Part shown: positions 36,491-47,610 of the stretch, piece by piece
Layout of the letters: the number at the start of each line of letters is the position of its first letter
How positions within the stretch are numbered: position 1 is the first letter of the stretch
From: Ophiura sarsii
Taxonomy: Eukaryota; Echinodermata; Ophiuroidea; Amphilepidida; Ophiuridae
Assembly (NCBI GenBank): GCA_035610835.1
Contig: CM069447.1
Location: 79,049,175-79,113,174, forward strand
Reading direction: 5' to 3'
DNA: 64,000 bases
The notes under the pieces: generated by a model
Seen by the model: only the letters and a program-made list of their open reading frames with translations
Told to the model about the DNA's origin: nothing
Databases searched by the model: none
Program-made: the position numbers and the translations under genes

Positions 36491-36683
36491 TTTAGAAGTA
36501 GGAGTACATACCAATTTATGGCAATATAAATGTTGGTATAGTGAGACATATGCAAAGCAAGATATGGAGGAATATGCTGTCGGTAGCATGTATGATTCTT
36601 ATTAAGAAAAATACAAATTTGTATTATATACATGTAGGCCTACTTACATAGCCAATAATAAGGACATTTAGATAGTCACTTAA

Positions 36684-37037
36684 AGGTGTATGTTCCGATC
36701 ACCTTTTTGGGCTATGATTTTTTTTTTCACATCAAGATATTTTGATATTAGAAGAATTCCCACATTTTCTCATTATGTCTATAAAATCTTAGGGCCAGAA
36801 ATGTTCCATTTAGAAATTAAAGGCTAAAATGTGGAGAATTACTGCCAAAGGTGATTAACCACCAACCAGTTTGTGTACTACTCAATGGACAAATATTTTC
36901 TGACCTTGTGCTTCTAAAATAGAACCGTTGGAGTTATGCATCTCAAACTTTGGAGTGCATCAATTGTAAGGATGACCTTTCATGTAAAATAGAAAACATC
37001 AAGTTGAAAATCGGGCCAGAAATCGGAACATCTACCT
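36684..37037. mobile_element. TTAA-flanked MITE with empty site
   Basis: TTAA-AGGTGTATGTTCCGAT and ATCGGAACATCTACCT-TTAA bound 354 bp. Copy 1 (near 30465) has one TTAA. The duplication is as in piggyBac-type elements. A decayed relative lies at 11165-11340. Non-coding. Confidence 0.9.
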
Positions 37038-37439
37038 TTAATGTATTCAAATATATCTACATACAGCCAGATGGGTCCGGTAGGTCTATTTTAGTTTAAA
37101 AAAAACACCAAGATTTTCAACTTTCCCACTCTGTCACGTGGGGCTCCTTTAAAATGATTATTCGCCTTCAGTTTTCAACTGAATTCCGCTTTTATTACCA
37201 TGAATAGCCTATTTAGGTATTTTTTTAGGAACCAGGAATTTTGTTTGTTTGCGTGGGTCAAAGGTCAAGGTATACTGACCTATATGGAACCTGATCTTTT
37301 GACCCCTTTATAAGGTACAACTGACACTCTAGGTGGTAAAAACTATAATTTCTGTAATCCTTGTGACCATACGAACAATATCAGATATTGTTTTTCAAAA
37401 TCGGTGCAAGTTTAAATGTTGACCCCATATGCAAAGGTC

Positions 37440-37612
37440 AACGACCTTTTTATGTTTAACCCAATAACTCGTTAACCAAACATCGGAAGTATGGCAAACT
37501 ATACTTTTCTGGAATCCTTGTGCTCAGGCGAACAATTTGGTATGCTTTTTAGCTTAATTGAAGCCATTTGAATTTTCAGGCCCCTGTATGGCGGCCATTT
37601 TGGATTTTACGC
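37440..37612 (+). repeat. dispersed segment shared with 21176-21328
   Basis: Shared words are TCCTTGTGCTCAG, GAACAATTTGGTATGC, CCATTTGAATTTT and CCCCTGTATGGCGGCCATTT. Here the TTAA ends seen around 21145 are not evident. Confidence 0.7.
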
Positions 37613-38190
37613 TATAAAAACTATTGCCAGCACTTCTGGGAGGTATATAGGAGCTCATTTTTCTTAGAATTAGTCCATCTTGACAAATCCATCAAGAAAA
37701 GAAGGTATCCTAAAACTGGTCACAGATCTCATGGAAATAACTCTACTATAACATGCAACAACATGCGACAACATGCGACTAATTTAAAATTACCCGCCAT
37801 TTTCAAAACCTGTTATTTAATTGCAAAAATGAAAAAAGGACACTTTGAGTGGAGTTGGTTATCCAGCTCCATTGATTTTGGGATTATTTTAACCTAGGAA
37901 TGTGATATTTGAATTTTTCAATGGGTATTTGCAACATGTTAAACCAATACGAATTGCAAATGTAGGCACATCGTGACCGCCATCGTCTTCTTTGGGAGAC
38001 TATTTTTAATATGAACACGAAGGTGATATACAGTCATCAAAAAAAGTAACTATACAGGTAATAAATGGGCTTCTACATGTAACTCTTAAAATATACATCC
38101 TACCTAAAAATATTAAATAATAAAGTTGTTGAAAATGTTGTCTTCTTTAATATGAGATATTGCACGCTAGGATCGGGTGATTATCTTATA
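37613..38190. other. unassigned stretch, no supported gene
   Basis: The 109-codon frame 37568-37897 runs through the dispersed segment into low-complexity sequence (CAACATGCGA repeats) and shows no domain. Confidence 0.45.
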
Positions 38191-38596
38191 AACTTAAAAC
38201 ATAATCGGCCGAGCGCACCAATGGCGGGTAGCTGAAGAATAGCGCTACCTCGCTAGTAGCTGAGGCGTAACCCAACATTTTGAGAGCACCAAACCGGGGT
38301 AAGCTAATAGGCTAGTAACTGGCGGGTAATTTATGCTAAATCTTATACCTCACCGGACCCAAGAGTAAGTCGGGGCATAACAATTTATGCTGTAACTAAA
38401 CGACAATTTCTTATTTGCCCGATGGACGATTACATAGATATGATGATCAGTGAGAGAATTGTATCATGCAATTTATTATCAAGTTGTGTATAATAATTAA
38501 ACTCAATGATACATTTAAGATCAATTTATTATTAATATTTTAAAACTATCCACAATCATGCATACACAATTGTAAAAATTAGTTCAACAAATCAAG

Positions 38597-38630
38597 CATC
38601 CATTCAATCAATCAATCAATCAATCACTCA
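38597..38630. repeat. ATCA microsatellite
   Basis: Runs of ATCA from CAATCAATCAATCAATCAAT. Confidence 0.85.
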
Positions 38631-38710
38631 ACAAATAATGATTTAATTAATTAACAAATTCAAGTCATAAAAATCATTTTTTGAAGAAAAAAGAAGAAAG
38701 AAAAAAAAGA

Positions 38711-38790
38711 AGGGAATTACGGGAATCGAACCCGTGATTTACATTTACAAAAGCCAGGATCACAGTAGCACGCCACAGTGATTTGACGCT
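38711..38790 (-). pseudogene. tRNA-like relic (B box, pol III-type terminator)
   Basis: On the minus strand ACGGGTTCGATTCCCGT forms a perfect T-arm with a consensus B box, followed by AATTCCC and then a long T run. No matching GGGAATT 5' acceptor strand and no convincing anticodon arm were found. It is therefore a tRNA-derived fragment or the head of a SINE rather than a working tRNA. Confidence 0.45.
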
Positions 38791-39469
38791 AGAATTGAGA
38801 CATTTTTTTTATTGTTTAACCATTGATCCATTATTTAAAACGAACGGATTTTGATCGTGAAATGTTTGCCATTTTATACCATTTTGTATGTTACTCTCGC
38901 ACAGAATGTGTTTATAAGTATGGTCCTTATTTTTGGAAGAAAGGTAATCAACTTTAAAATTTTGGAACACAAAAAATGGCGTCATATTCACAGATTTCAT
39001 TGCTCTACTGGACATGCTGGACGTGGTGTGACGTGCCATAGACGTGTTGCATTATTCATGTTATTTAAATCAACGCTTAACGTAGCGACTGATGACACAG
39101 TTTTATAATTCTACGGAACACCATTCGTGTCAATATGATTGCTGTTTGATACATGTACACACACATTTGATGCATGCTACAATTAATTTTGTAAGGGAAC
39201 GATGCTGATTAATGTGGATATTTACCTTGCTAGTTACTATGCTGGTGTTACTCGCCAGTTATGCTCTAAAAATTACTTCGTTAGAAAGTTACGCTACAGT
39301 TAGAGCATAACTACTACTACTAGGGAGGTAGCTTACCTCCCTATTAAGTTACGCGGCTGGTGTGGTGCACTCGGCCGAATGTGTTAAGAACGGCAACGGA
39401 TTGTTTGTAAGGGTTGAAACTGAGTAGTAGGCCTACATAAACCAGTGGTTGACGTGATAGATGTAAACC

Positions 39470-39880
39470 AACCCGGCATCCTTGCTATATTATTCAACAA
39501 CTACATAGGCTATTTAAATATATACCAACCCGACCTTCTTATTGTTAGATGCAGAGATTATTTGGAATGATTATTTCATACACCTATACACAATGTTGAT
39601 ATACATATAGTTCTATCCGCCAGCCATGCCATTTCAATTAACCGCAATGTCAAACCCGGACGATATTAGTGAACGTGCTTCCAATGTGGTCATGCCATAA
39701 CTCATTACAAACCGACCCACTTTGGCACTCATAGCCGAAAGCACTTAGTTGTTACTTTTGAAATTATTTGCCATGCCATTTGAAGGGAGATTCGGTATAT
39801 CTGCCACGTACTTATACCGACGTGTTCATTGCATGAGTCTTCTTCACATCATATTTGAATATTACAAATTTCAGAAAATA
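39470..39880 (+). repeat. third copy of the segment at 29640-30130 and 35840-36320
   Basis: It shares ACCAACCCGACCTTCTTATT, CACAATGTT, CCGACGATATT-like, GTGAACGTG, CGACCCACTTTGGCA and CATAGCCGAAAGCA in order, with many differences. It lies outside the large duplication, so the segment is part of a dispersed repeat. Confidence 0.75.
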
Positions 39881-39901
39881 ATATATGACACGTAGCGTTA
39901 A

Positions 39902-40610
39902 GGGGGCTGTGCACCTTCAGGTACAGCCTCCGTAAAACTGCCGTAACTTCTTTATTATTCATTAAATCTATATAAAAGTATACATTTTCTTGCAGAAAAG
40001 GGTTCAATGAATCCAACCATGATCATGAAATTGACCATTTTGGGAGAAAATTATAAAAAACACGTTTTTTGACCCATTTTAGGTTTGGAAAAGATAACTC
40101 AAAATATAGTTTGTTAAATTTTATCATACTAGTTTAATTATATTCCTCATGCAATTCCCTAGGAATACGGGTTTTTTTTAAAATTTTACTTTATTATTTT
40201 TTGAATTATCGAACAAAAAGTGCCAAAAAATATGATTTTTTACCAAAAAACGTGATTTTCACGATTTTGGAGGTAAACAAACAGGTTTTTTGGCACTTTT
40301 TGGTCTGTAATTCAAAAAATAATAAAGTAAAAATTAAAAAAAAAAACGATTCCTAGGGAATTGCATGAGGAATATAATTAAACTAGTATGATAAAATTTA
40401 ACAAAATATATTTTGAGTTATTTTTTCCAAACCTAAAATGGGTCAAAAAACATGTTTTTTATAATTTTCTCCAAAATGGTCAATTTCATGATCATAGTTG
40501 GATTCATTGAACCCTTTCCTGCAAAAAAATGTATACTTTTATTAAGATTAAATGAATAATGAAGAAGTTACGGCAGTTTTACGGAGGCTATGCGAAGGTG
40601 CACATCCCCC
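39902..40610. mobile_element. near-complete palindromic TTAA element
   Basis: TTAA-GGGGGCTGTGCACCTTC and GAAGGTGCACATCCCCC-TTAA bound 709 bp. The halves are inverted copies along ~340 bp with a short centre near 40258 (AAAACGTGATTTTCACG). Such structures usually derive from a DNA transposon by deletion of everything between its ends. No coding sequence. Confidence 0.9.
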
Positions 40611-40803
40611 TTAACCTACGAATGATTAAAGTAAAACTCAATATGCTGTTAGATTTTGAAGACCTATTGCTCCTATAATTGTACACAGTTGTTGCCAATA
40701 TTTAATTTTAAAGTTATATGTTCATAAAAAGGCAAATGTAGGAAGCTATTGTCTCGTATTCGGATTTTAATTCGCATAATTTGATCATATAACATTGTAA
40801 TAT

Positions 40804-41045
40804 TGTGACGATTTGTACTTCTTCATCTTGTCACGGGGTAAACTAGCCTCAGAGGTAGACTACACTGCAACTCGCTTCGTTATTATTCTCAAACAATACT
40901 TTATTTACTCCATCTTTACATTGCGCCCGTATCGGCCGGATCCTCCAATCAATCTGAATCAAATACAGGAATTACGTTAGCGCCTAGCCGGGAAGGACTG
41001 ATCTTACCGAGAGAGGGCGCTATGTCCTATATTCTATTCGTGACA
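40804..41045 (+). repeat. left LTR-like terminal repeat
   Basis: 242 bp from TGTGACGATTTGTACTTCTT to ATTCTATTCGTGACA. Near-identity to the right copy implies recent insertion. Confidence 0.85.
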
Positions 41046-42468
41046 TATCCCCCTCGCCCGCTAAGCGAGTTCCACCGAGCTGACTTGTTAGAGGAAAAAT
41101 CAAATCATTTACAAATCATGGCATGCAAATCACAAGTAATAATGGAATCAACTTTTTCTATGTGTATTATACCATTGGGAAGAAAAAAAACACACATTCG
41201 GACATCATTGAGAGAACCAACTAATTAAAGTAAGACGTCTCAAATTAATACCAAATACAATGTGATCATGAAATCATATGAGCAGTGTCAATTATTCTAG
41301 AAACGCAGGCACTTATCAAATATCAAAAACCTCAGTCTACTGTTCAATTTCAAAACATACTTGTTCAACATCTCACGTGCCGCGCAACGATTTATTCCTA
41401 GTACATAACACTGATTCACACATTTGTACCGCAATTCACGCCTTTAATTGTAAGCGACCCCGGATGAGAGCTATTGATTCCGAAAATATGTAAAAACAAC
41501 GCGCACCGCAATTATGATGTTGCAATATTGTTTGTCTGATACAGAGCGCGTGCAGTACCATGTCTATGTCTGAGCGGCAAACACGAAAGCCTTATTGAGC
41601 GCGTCGTAAACACTTGAGCAACACACGCGGCGGGCACGCCCAAACACGTACAGGTGCAGCTGTTTGAAACATTGAATCACAAAAACAATTAGCGCAAAAT
41701 GTATGATTCAAAATAGCCTATAATATTTTAACTATATTTTACTCTAGCCTATAAATAGGGCCTAAAACGAGAACAAGTATTTTGGACAAAATAACCCACA
41801 TCGGCCAAAACCTACACAAAACAGAGCCCCAGAAAGAAACTGGGCGCGGATCATATCGGTGATCGCTCGTACACACTTTAGCAACAAGCTTTGGAGGACG
41901 CGACAAATGCTATAGCTTCTCAGAAACGCCTTTTCTATATAAAAAACATGCTTCTTCACCAACATTGCCCCTTTCCAATACATAAAAACATTTAAATGGT
42001 ATTCGGCGAATCCACGCGCAGTCACCATGACATTTGCAAGCCAATATATACACATGGACAAAAGTATCGCACCACTTTTTTCTTCTTTGAAAAGTGCAAA
42101 TGTGACCTCGAATTTTGCCACCAATGTGTGATATTAAGTTTCATTTGTTTGCGTAAGCTGTCCAACAAAATGTTGTGCAATAAAAGGGCCACATTTGAGT
42201 TTGTGACGTAATCGATGTAATGTCTTTTCAAGGCCAAGGGGAAAATGCATGATTTTGTCCAGAAACATTCATGAAACAAGTTTGGGTATAACGCCATATA
42301 TATCGCGGTGCTTCATTTTCACATCTCGTACAATGAGGACTAACACAATTTTATTTCTGCGACTCGCACTGTTTGCAAATTTCATACAGAAAAAAACCCC
42401 AGAGGCCTATACCTGGCACTAATTCATTCACCCATAATTTAAAGACAAAAGTGTTCAAAAAAAAATCC

Positions 42469-42545
42469 TCAGCATTCCCTTGGCTGGCTCAAGTTCAACA
42501 ACAAAAATACCACTCAGCTTTCCCTTGGCTGGTTCAAGTTCAACG
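42469..42545. repeat. two-copy tandem repeat in the LTR-element interior
   Basis: TTCCCTTGGCTGG followed by TCAAGTTCAAC occurs twice, about 45 bp apart. Confidence 0.8.
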
Positions 42546-43884
42546 CTCTTCAGTTCAATCGCGCATAAAAAAAATCCCCCAAATCCTTAATTTACCAAAC
42601 TATCTAATTTACATCTTACACTACAATTTTCATGTGCATTTGTTCAAAAATCGTGAAATCGGAACGCGCATAGGCCTAGCTCTAAACGAGTAAGTGAACC
42701 AGGCTTGACACTATTCACGAATGGGATGGGTACACATTTTAATAGGCCTCGCGCAGTTACAATTTTGGTTTACATATAAAACACGCCAGGGTTCATACAA
42801 GACATCAAAACTACAATTTTCCGCGCTGTTGCTGCATTGTACACTCAACATTGATTATGGTCCATTATTTTTGTCCACACACTGAGTATATCATCAACAT
42901 GTCTATTAAATCACAACTACTCCATATTGATCATAATCCAGCCAGTTAAGACAAAATTATAAACAACCCGAAAAAAGGCTGATATCCACTGACCCATAAT
43001 ACAGTGAATAAAGCCACAAGGACCCTTGTCAACCAGTGAAGGTCAGCAAAAGACCCTGCCCAGTTGTGAAAATCTGAATTACCCTACAGTCTGAAAACAG
43101 CAAGAGCAACATAATTTGCCTTTTTGATATTTTTACAAAACCTGCAAAGTGCACCAAACTATTTGCTGTGTGATTTTTGTCAGACATTTTGTACAAAGTA
43201 AGCGTAGGCTCAAATCACATAAAAAGTTTTTGAAATATGCCAAAAAGAAAACACTGCATAAAATATTGAAGCGAGTGAATTTGAATTTTTGATTAAATAT
43301 CCTATAAACGCTGTACACAACTACCTCGTCCTACATGTTACGATTTTAAAGCTAGGGTTCAGATTTCCACATTTCCACATTATGCACATCTTATCTGAGA
43401 CTAATTTACATCTTACAGTACATCTTAAATCTACAATAGGCCTACATGTCATTAGTCAAGTAACATGGAACACATAATTTGTCACCTGGTCTCGTCAGCA
43501 GAGTAACTAACTTAAGATATGGATATGGTCGTCTTAGTCTCGTCATCAGTCAGTCAACATATGGTCAAACATTGTCAAACATTTTCAACCATTTTGTAAA
43601 TAGGCATCAATGATAATTGTCACAACATCACTGGCATGATTGGTGAATACGCATTTTATGAATAGGCCTAATGTTAATGAATAATGTTTTGCATGAAAAT
43701 GATATCACATTGTTTAGAGTCTTTGTTTTAATCAGTGTTCATTCAACTCGCACCTTTTAGATCCATCGATGAATTGTCTTCGTTGTATTTATTAAACGGA
43801 ACACCTGGCCGGCTTGCTCGGAACTGTCGGTGGCTGTTGAATCCGGTACACAGACATGGTGTAGGCAGCGTTCGCGTTAAGTGG

Positions 43885-44055
43885 TTGCCCGGTTCCCGGG
43901 ACACCCAACATTAGCACCGGGCAACCAACATGTACTTATTTTACAAGAAGTGAAACACATGCATTTAAATATTTTACAGAACGGACAACCAAAAAATCTG
44001 CCGGGCGACCATAATTTCCTGCTTGGTTGCCCGTCGGGCAACCAGATTTTTTTCC
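43885..44055. repeat. GGGCAACCA-rich interior segment
   Basis: TTGCCCGG, CCGGGCAACCA, GGTTGCCCG and CGGGCAACCAG recur in both orientations inside the LTR-type element, suggesting a nested short element or structured RNA segment. Confidence 0.5.
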
Positions 44056-44820
44056 TTAATTCGGACGCTGGGTGTAGGAGGAGGCATACAGTAAATAAGG
44101 CCTACGATATATGGGCCTATCGTACAGACGTCTTCATGGACGGAATGATTCATAGACGTTTCAAATGTTACTGAATTCCATAGCGATCTCACCTGCTAGT
44201 CGTGTATATTGGTTGGAGTCTCTGCTGCCGGGGTCTCTGACTCGTTCTTGGCACACTGTTTCATAGGCTTTGGCCTACTTGTTGGGAGACAGATAGGCCT
44301 GCGGCAATCGCCAGTGGTTTAAAACTCTCTTGGTCGTATCATGTTCACAATCAATCGGTCCTTGCGCAAAATTGTAAAATACATCAAAATGTCGCCATAT
44401 AATATTATAATCCACTATTCGACGATTCATGCGATCGGAAATAATATTCTCTTGTGTCGTTGTCGTATACATGTCTCACTTTATCGTCCATCAAATAATC
44501 TCACGGGTAAACGTACTTGAAATCATCATGTCGAAAAAGGCCTATTGATGTCCATTTTTGCAATCTTGAGCTCTGCAATTTACTGTATTTATATTAAAGT
44601 CGTTCGTCATCTCTCAGTCACTGTCTCCTCGATCCATATCAGTCACTTTTACCATTGTTCACGGCTTCACTGTCCATGTCCAGTCATGTTCATTGTTCAT
44701 GTTCAAGAATGTACATGAATCTTTCGCACAACGCTGGGCTGTCCAATTATCATTTCCACTTCGGCGAGAGGTACCGTAGGCAAATAAATGTCTGAAAATC
44801 CTGCCCGGATCTGCACCATA

Positions 44821-45062
44821 TGTGACGATTTGTACTTCTTCATCTTGTCACGGGGTAAACTAGCCTCAGAGGTAGACTACACTGCAACTCGCTTCGTTAT
44901 TATTCTCAAACAATACTTTATTTACTCCATCTTTTCATTGCGCCCGTATCGGCCGGATCCTCCAATCAATCTGAATCAAATACAGCAATTACGTTAGCGC
45001 CTAGCCAGGAAGGACTGATCTTACCGAGAGAGGGCGCTATGTCCTATATTCTATTCGTGACA
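44821..45062 (+). repeat. right LTR-like terminal repeat
   Basis: 242 bp, same boundaries as the left copy. Differences noted: TACA/TTCA, AGGAA/AGCAA and CCGGGA/CCAGGA. Confidence 0.85.
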
Positions 45063-45149
45063 ATATGTCGGATCGGACTAGACAAAACAAATGAAAGTCG
45101 AATCTAGTCGAGTTACGTAACAGAGCAGCTGAGTCTCGAGTCCCAACAA

Positions 45150-45225
45150 CTTAAGGAAGGAGAATCGGTGAAAACGTTGATGGTGCTGCACGGATACAGT
45201 ATAGGTGTATTGAAAACATTTATTA
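45150..45225 (+). repeat. segment repeated at 46436-46500
   Basis: AAGGAAGG, then ACGTTGATGG, then GCTGCACGGATACAG and ATAGGTGTA recur in direct orientation 1.28 kb downstream. Confidence 0.75.
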
Positions 45226-45526
45226 GTTATCTGTACTAAAGGAAATGAGTAAAAACGATTTTAAGTTGAAGCATTCTTTAAATGATAATATTGATCGCAA
45301 ATCCAAACCACCAATGTCCCAACTTAGCAATATGCTCCATTTTACGGTCATTTCAACCACAACCTATGGTTTTAATCATATTTCGGAAAGTCCCTAAGGT
45401 CACTAAAATATAGCACCCATCAAATGCAATATGCACCTAGCATCTTAATGTATAATTTACTGGTGCATATCTATCAATCATATAAACACAGGTTTACTCC
45501 CTGATCATTTATTGCATAGAGCCGCC

Positions 45527-45855
45527 ATCTTGGATTTTTCAACTTTTTACATTTTCTCACCAAGGACCAATTTTTTCTTCAATTTTTGAAGTCTATAAGT
45601 AAATAGTATACAATAATCTTTCATATAAAACACGTTAATTGCTTGGCTTCGACTTAATTACCTCTTTCTGACCATTTACACCTCACGGCCGCCATCTTGG
45701 ATTTTCAGCAAAATTTCCATAATTTCACTAATTTTCGGCATTTTGAAACCAAGAATCAATTTTTTCTTCAATTTTCAAAGTTTCTAAGTAAAGCTTACAC
45801 AATTATCTTTCATATAAGACACGTTAATTGCTTGGCTTCGACTTAGTTCTCTTGT
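45527..45855 (+). repeat. two-copy tandem repeat, ~165 bp
   Basis: Each unit begins GCCGCCATCTTGGATTTT, carries AATCAATTTTTTCTTCAATT-type sequence and ends CACGTTAATTGCTTGGCTTC followed by GACTTA. GCCGCCATCTTGG is a YY1-type motif. Confidence 0.85.
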
Positions 45856-46512
45856 TATGACCATAATGGAATAAATGATCGAGATGTCTATGTAAAGCAA
45901 CACCTGTGAAAGTACATTAAACATGATCTAAACCCATCTTCATATATCGCCCATACTATCTGTGAATTTTCAATCAGTCACTCAAGGAGGGGGCTGCAAA
46001 GATCTGGAGAATATTACATGTGTAAATACCCTAAAGTTCCAAATGTTTTGGATTATAGAAGGTAAGGATGTATGTCAAGTTTTAACAAAAGTCGTATTGT
46101 TCAAAAGAAGGCAGTATGCCTATACAATTACAAAATCCTTCATGTCGGACCACTTGCCCCACGGACCAGTTGCCCCATATTCCCCTAAATACTCTTGGTA
46201 GAGGTAGATTAGTTTAGATAGCTGCACCAATTTGGACATTATGCTATACGAAGAGAAAGTTGTTATCACGATACTACAATTACCGACACCAATAAAAGAT
46301 TAGTTGTACTCCCTGAACTAAATATTTTTACTAACATTTCTTAGTACAGCATGTCATTAACCAATAAATGTATTCAGTGTGTAAAGCCCTCGAAAATAGT
46401 ATTCTTTATTGGAAGTGCTATCGAGTTCTTACAACGTAAGGAAGGGGAATTGGTGAGAACGTTGATGGGGCTGCACGGATACAGCATAGGTGTAGCCCTC
46501 GAAAATAGTATA

Positions 46513-46673
46513 CAAATACTACATGGTTAGAGGGGAAATAGTGCAATCTATTTTCCCGAGGTACTGGCTACAGGCCTACCACCCCGAACCCGGAGGGTGA
46601 GGGGTGGTAGGCCTGTAGCCAGTACCGAGGGAAAAAAGTGTGCCCTATTGCCCCGATCATACCATGTAGTATT
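46513..46673. repeat. 161-bp hairpin
   Basis: ATACTACATGGT at the outside, then GGTACTGGCTACAGGCCTAC, CACCCC in the stem, mirrored around GAACCCGGAGGGTGA. Part of the lower stem (GGGGAAATAG / CTATTGCCCC) is imperfect. Confidence 0.85.
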
Positions 46674-46675
46674 TG

Positions 46676-46822
46676 CTTTATTACACCTCACTGTGTCTCT
46701 GGGGATGAGGTTGTAGGGAAATAGTCAAAACTATTTCCCTAGGGAAATAGTACTTGTGATAGGAATTGGCCAATGAATTGACATGATTAGTTCATGAATA
46801 TTTATGAGGTGTAATAATATTC
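46676..46822. repeat. inverted repeat with GGGAAATAGT words
   Basis: TTATTACACCTCA and TGAGGTGTAATAA bound the segment. CTATTTCCCTAGGGAAATAG forms a perfect 20-bp palindrome in its middle. GGGAAATAG also occurs in the adjacent hairpin, so the two may belong to one element. Confidence 0.75.
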
Positions 46823-47460
46823 TTTATTGGAAGTGCTACTGGAGGCTATAAGAAATCTGCACAATTAAATATACTTGATTATCTAAGGAAGCTTTAGGTT
46901 TTTGAAAAATGAGATTAATTAATGCACTTAAATTATTTGTTTCAAGTTCATGCATTTTACTAAAGATATTTCAAGTTGGTATTTATTTGGATATACAACT
47001 CTCCTTATTTCCTGTGCTGCTGGAATCAAATGAAGTTTTCAATACAAAATTAAAGCACAAAACAAAACAAAACAATTACAATTTTACCTAGGGAGTCAAA
47101 AAACAACCACAAACCAGACGACGATGGTCACGCACATCCTAAATTTTGAATTCGTATTGGAATAACACGTAATCGCGAATGTTAATCTTATCATTTTGAA
47201 AAATTCATCATAATTAGAAGATTTTTTTCCAATCCAAAACCGTTGGAGTTGGCTAACCAACTCCATTGTAAATGCTATTTTTGTAAATTATTTTCATCGT
47301 TAACCGGGCGGTGACTGTTAAAAATATTTCAAAATGGGGGCACTACCGTTGCCATATTCATCATCATCATCGGTCGTCCTTTGACCTTTATTATAATTAT
47401 TCCATCATTCTTTTTTGGCTATTTGTTTACTCCATTGGTGCGCCACGCCTAGTGAAGGTA

Positions 47461-47610
47461 CACAGAAAAAAAATAAGTGAGTCATTATCGTAAAATGAGT
47501 CACTACACGGACAAAATGTCTCATTTTGAGCCATAGTGTGTCACTACACGTACAAAATTAGGACAAAATGACTCATTTTTCGATGATGACTCACTTTTTT
47601 TCTTTCTGTG
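47461..47610. mobile_element. CACAGAAA TA MITE, 150 bp
   Basis: TA-CACAGAAAAAAAATAAGTGAG and CTCACTTTTTTTCTTTCTGTG-TA. AATGAGTCA/TGACTCATT words recur inside (TGAGTCAT-type AP-1-like). Same end type as 8133 and 18311. Confidence 0.8.

Larger units (their letters stand above)
31290..37178 (+). repeat. large direct duplication, copy 2 (with insertions)
   Basis: Same order as 27082-30606, but 5.9 kb long because of insertions at 31401-32312 (TA), 33655-34262 (TA), about 35349-35818, 36454-36490 (nano-palindrome) and 36684-37037 (TTAA). Each joins sequence that is contiguous in copy 1. Confidence 0.9.
38191..39388. mobile_element. TIR element (CGGCCGAG ends), ~1.2 kb
   Basis: CTTAAAACATAATCGGCCGA then GCGCACCA on the left is matched in inverse by TGGTGCACTCGGCCGAATGT then GTTAAG. 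Inner segments (GCTACCTCGCTAGTAG; TAACTGGCGGGTAAT) also have inverse partners near the right end. A tRNA-like fragment and ATCA repeats lie inside. No transposase. Confidence 0.65.
40804..45062 (+). mobile_element. LTR-type element without gag-pol
   Basis: Two 242-bp direct repeats (three differences noted) start TGTGACGA and end CGTGACA. ATAT flanks the element on both sides. The 3.8-kb interior has only short frames (longest 120 codons, 41762-42124 minus) with no protease, reverse transcriptase or integrase motif. No clear tRNA primer site or polypurine tract was seen. It resembles a large non-autonomous LTR derivative; strand is arbitrary. Confidence 0.75.

Noticed and set aside
40804..45062. 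Active retrovirus-like provirus
   Set aside because: No gag, pol or env motif is present in any frame; only the terminal repeats and duplication support an LTR-type origin.
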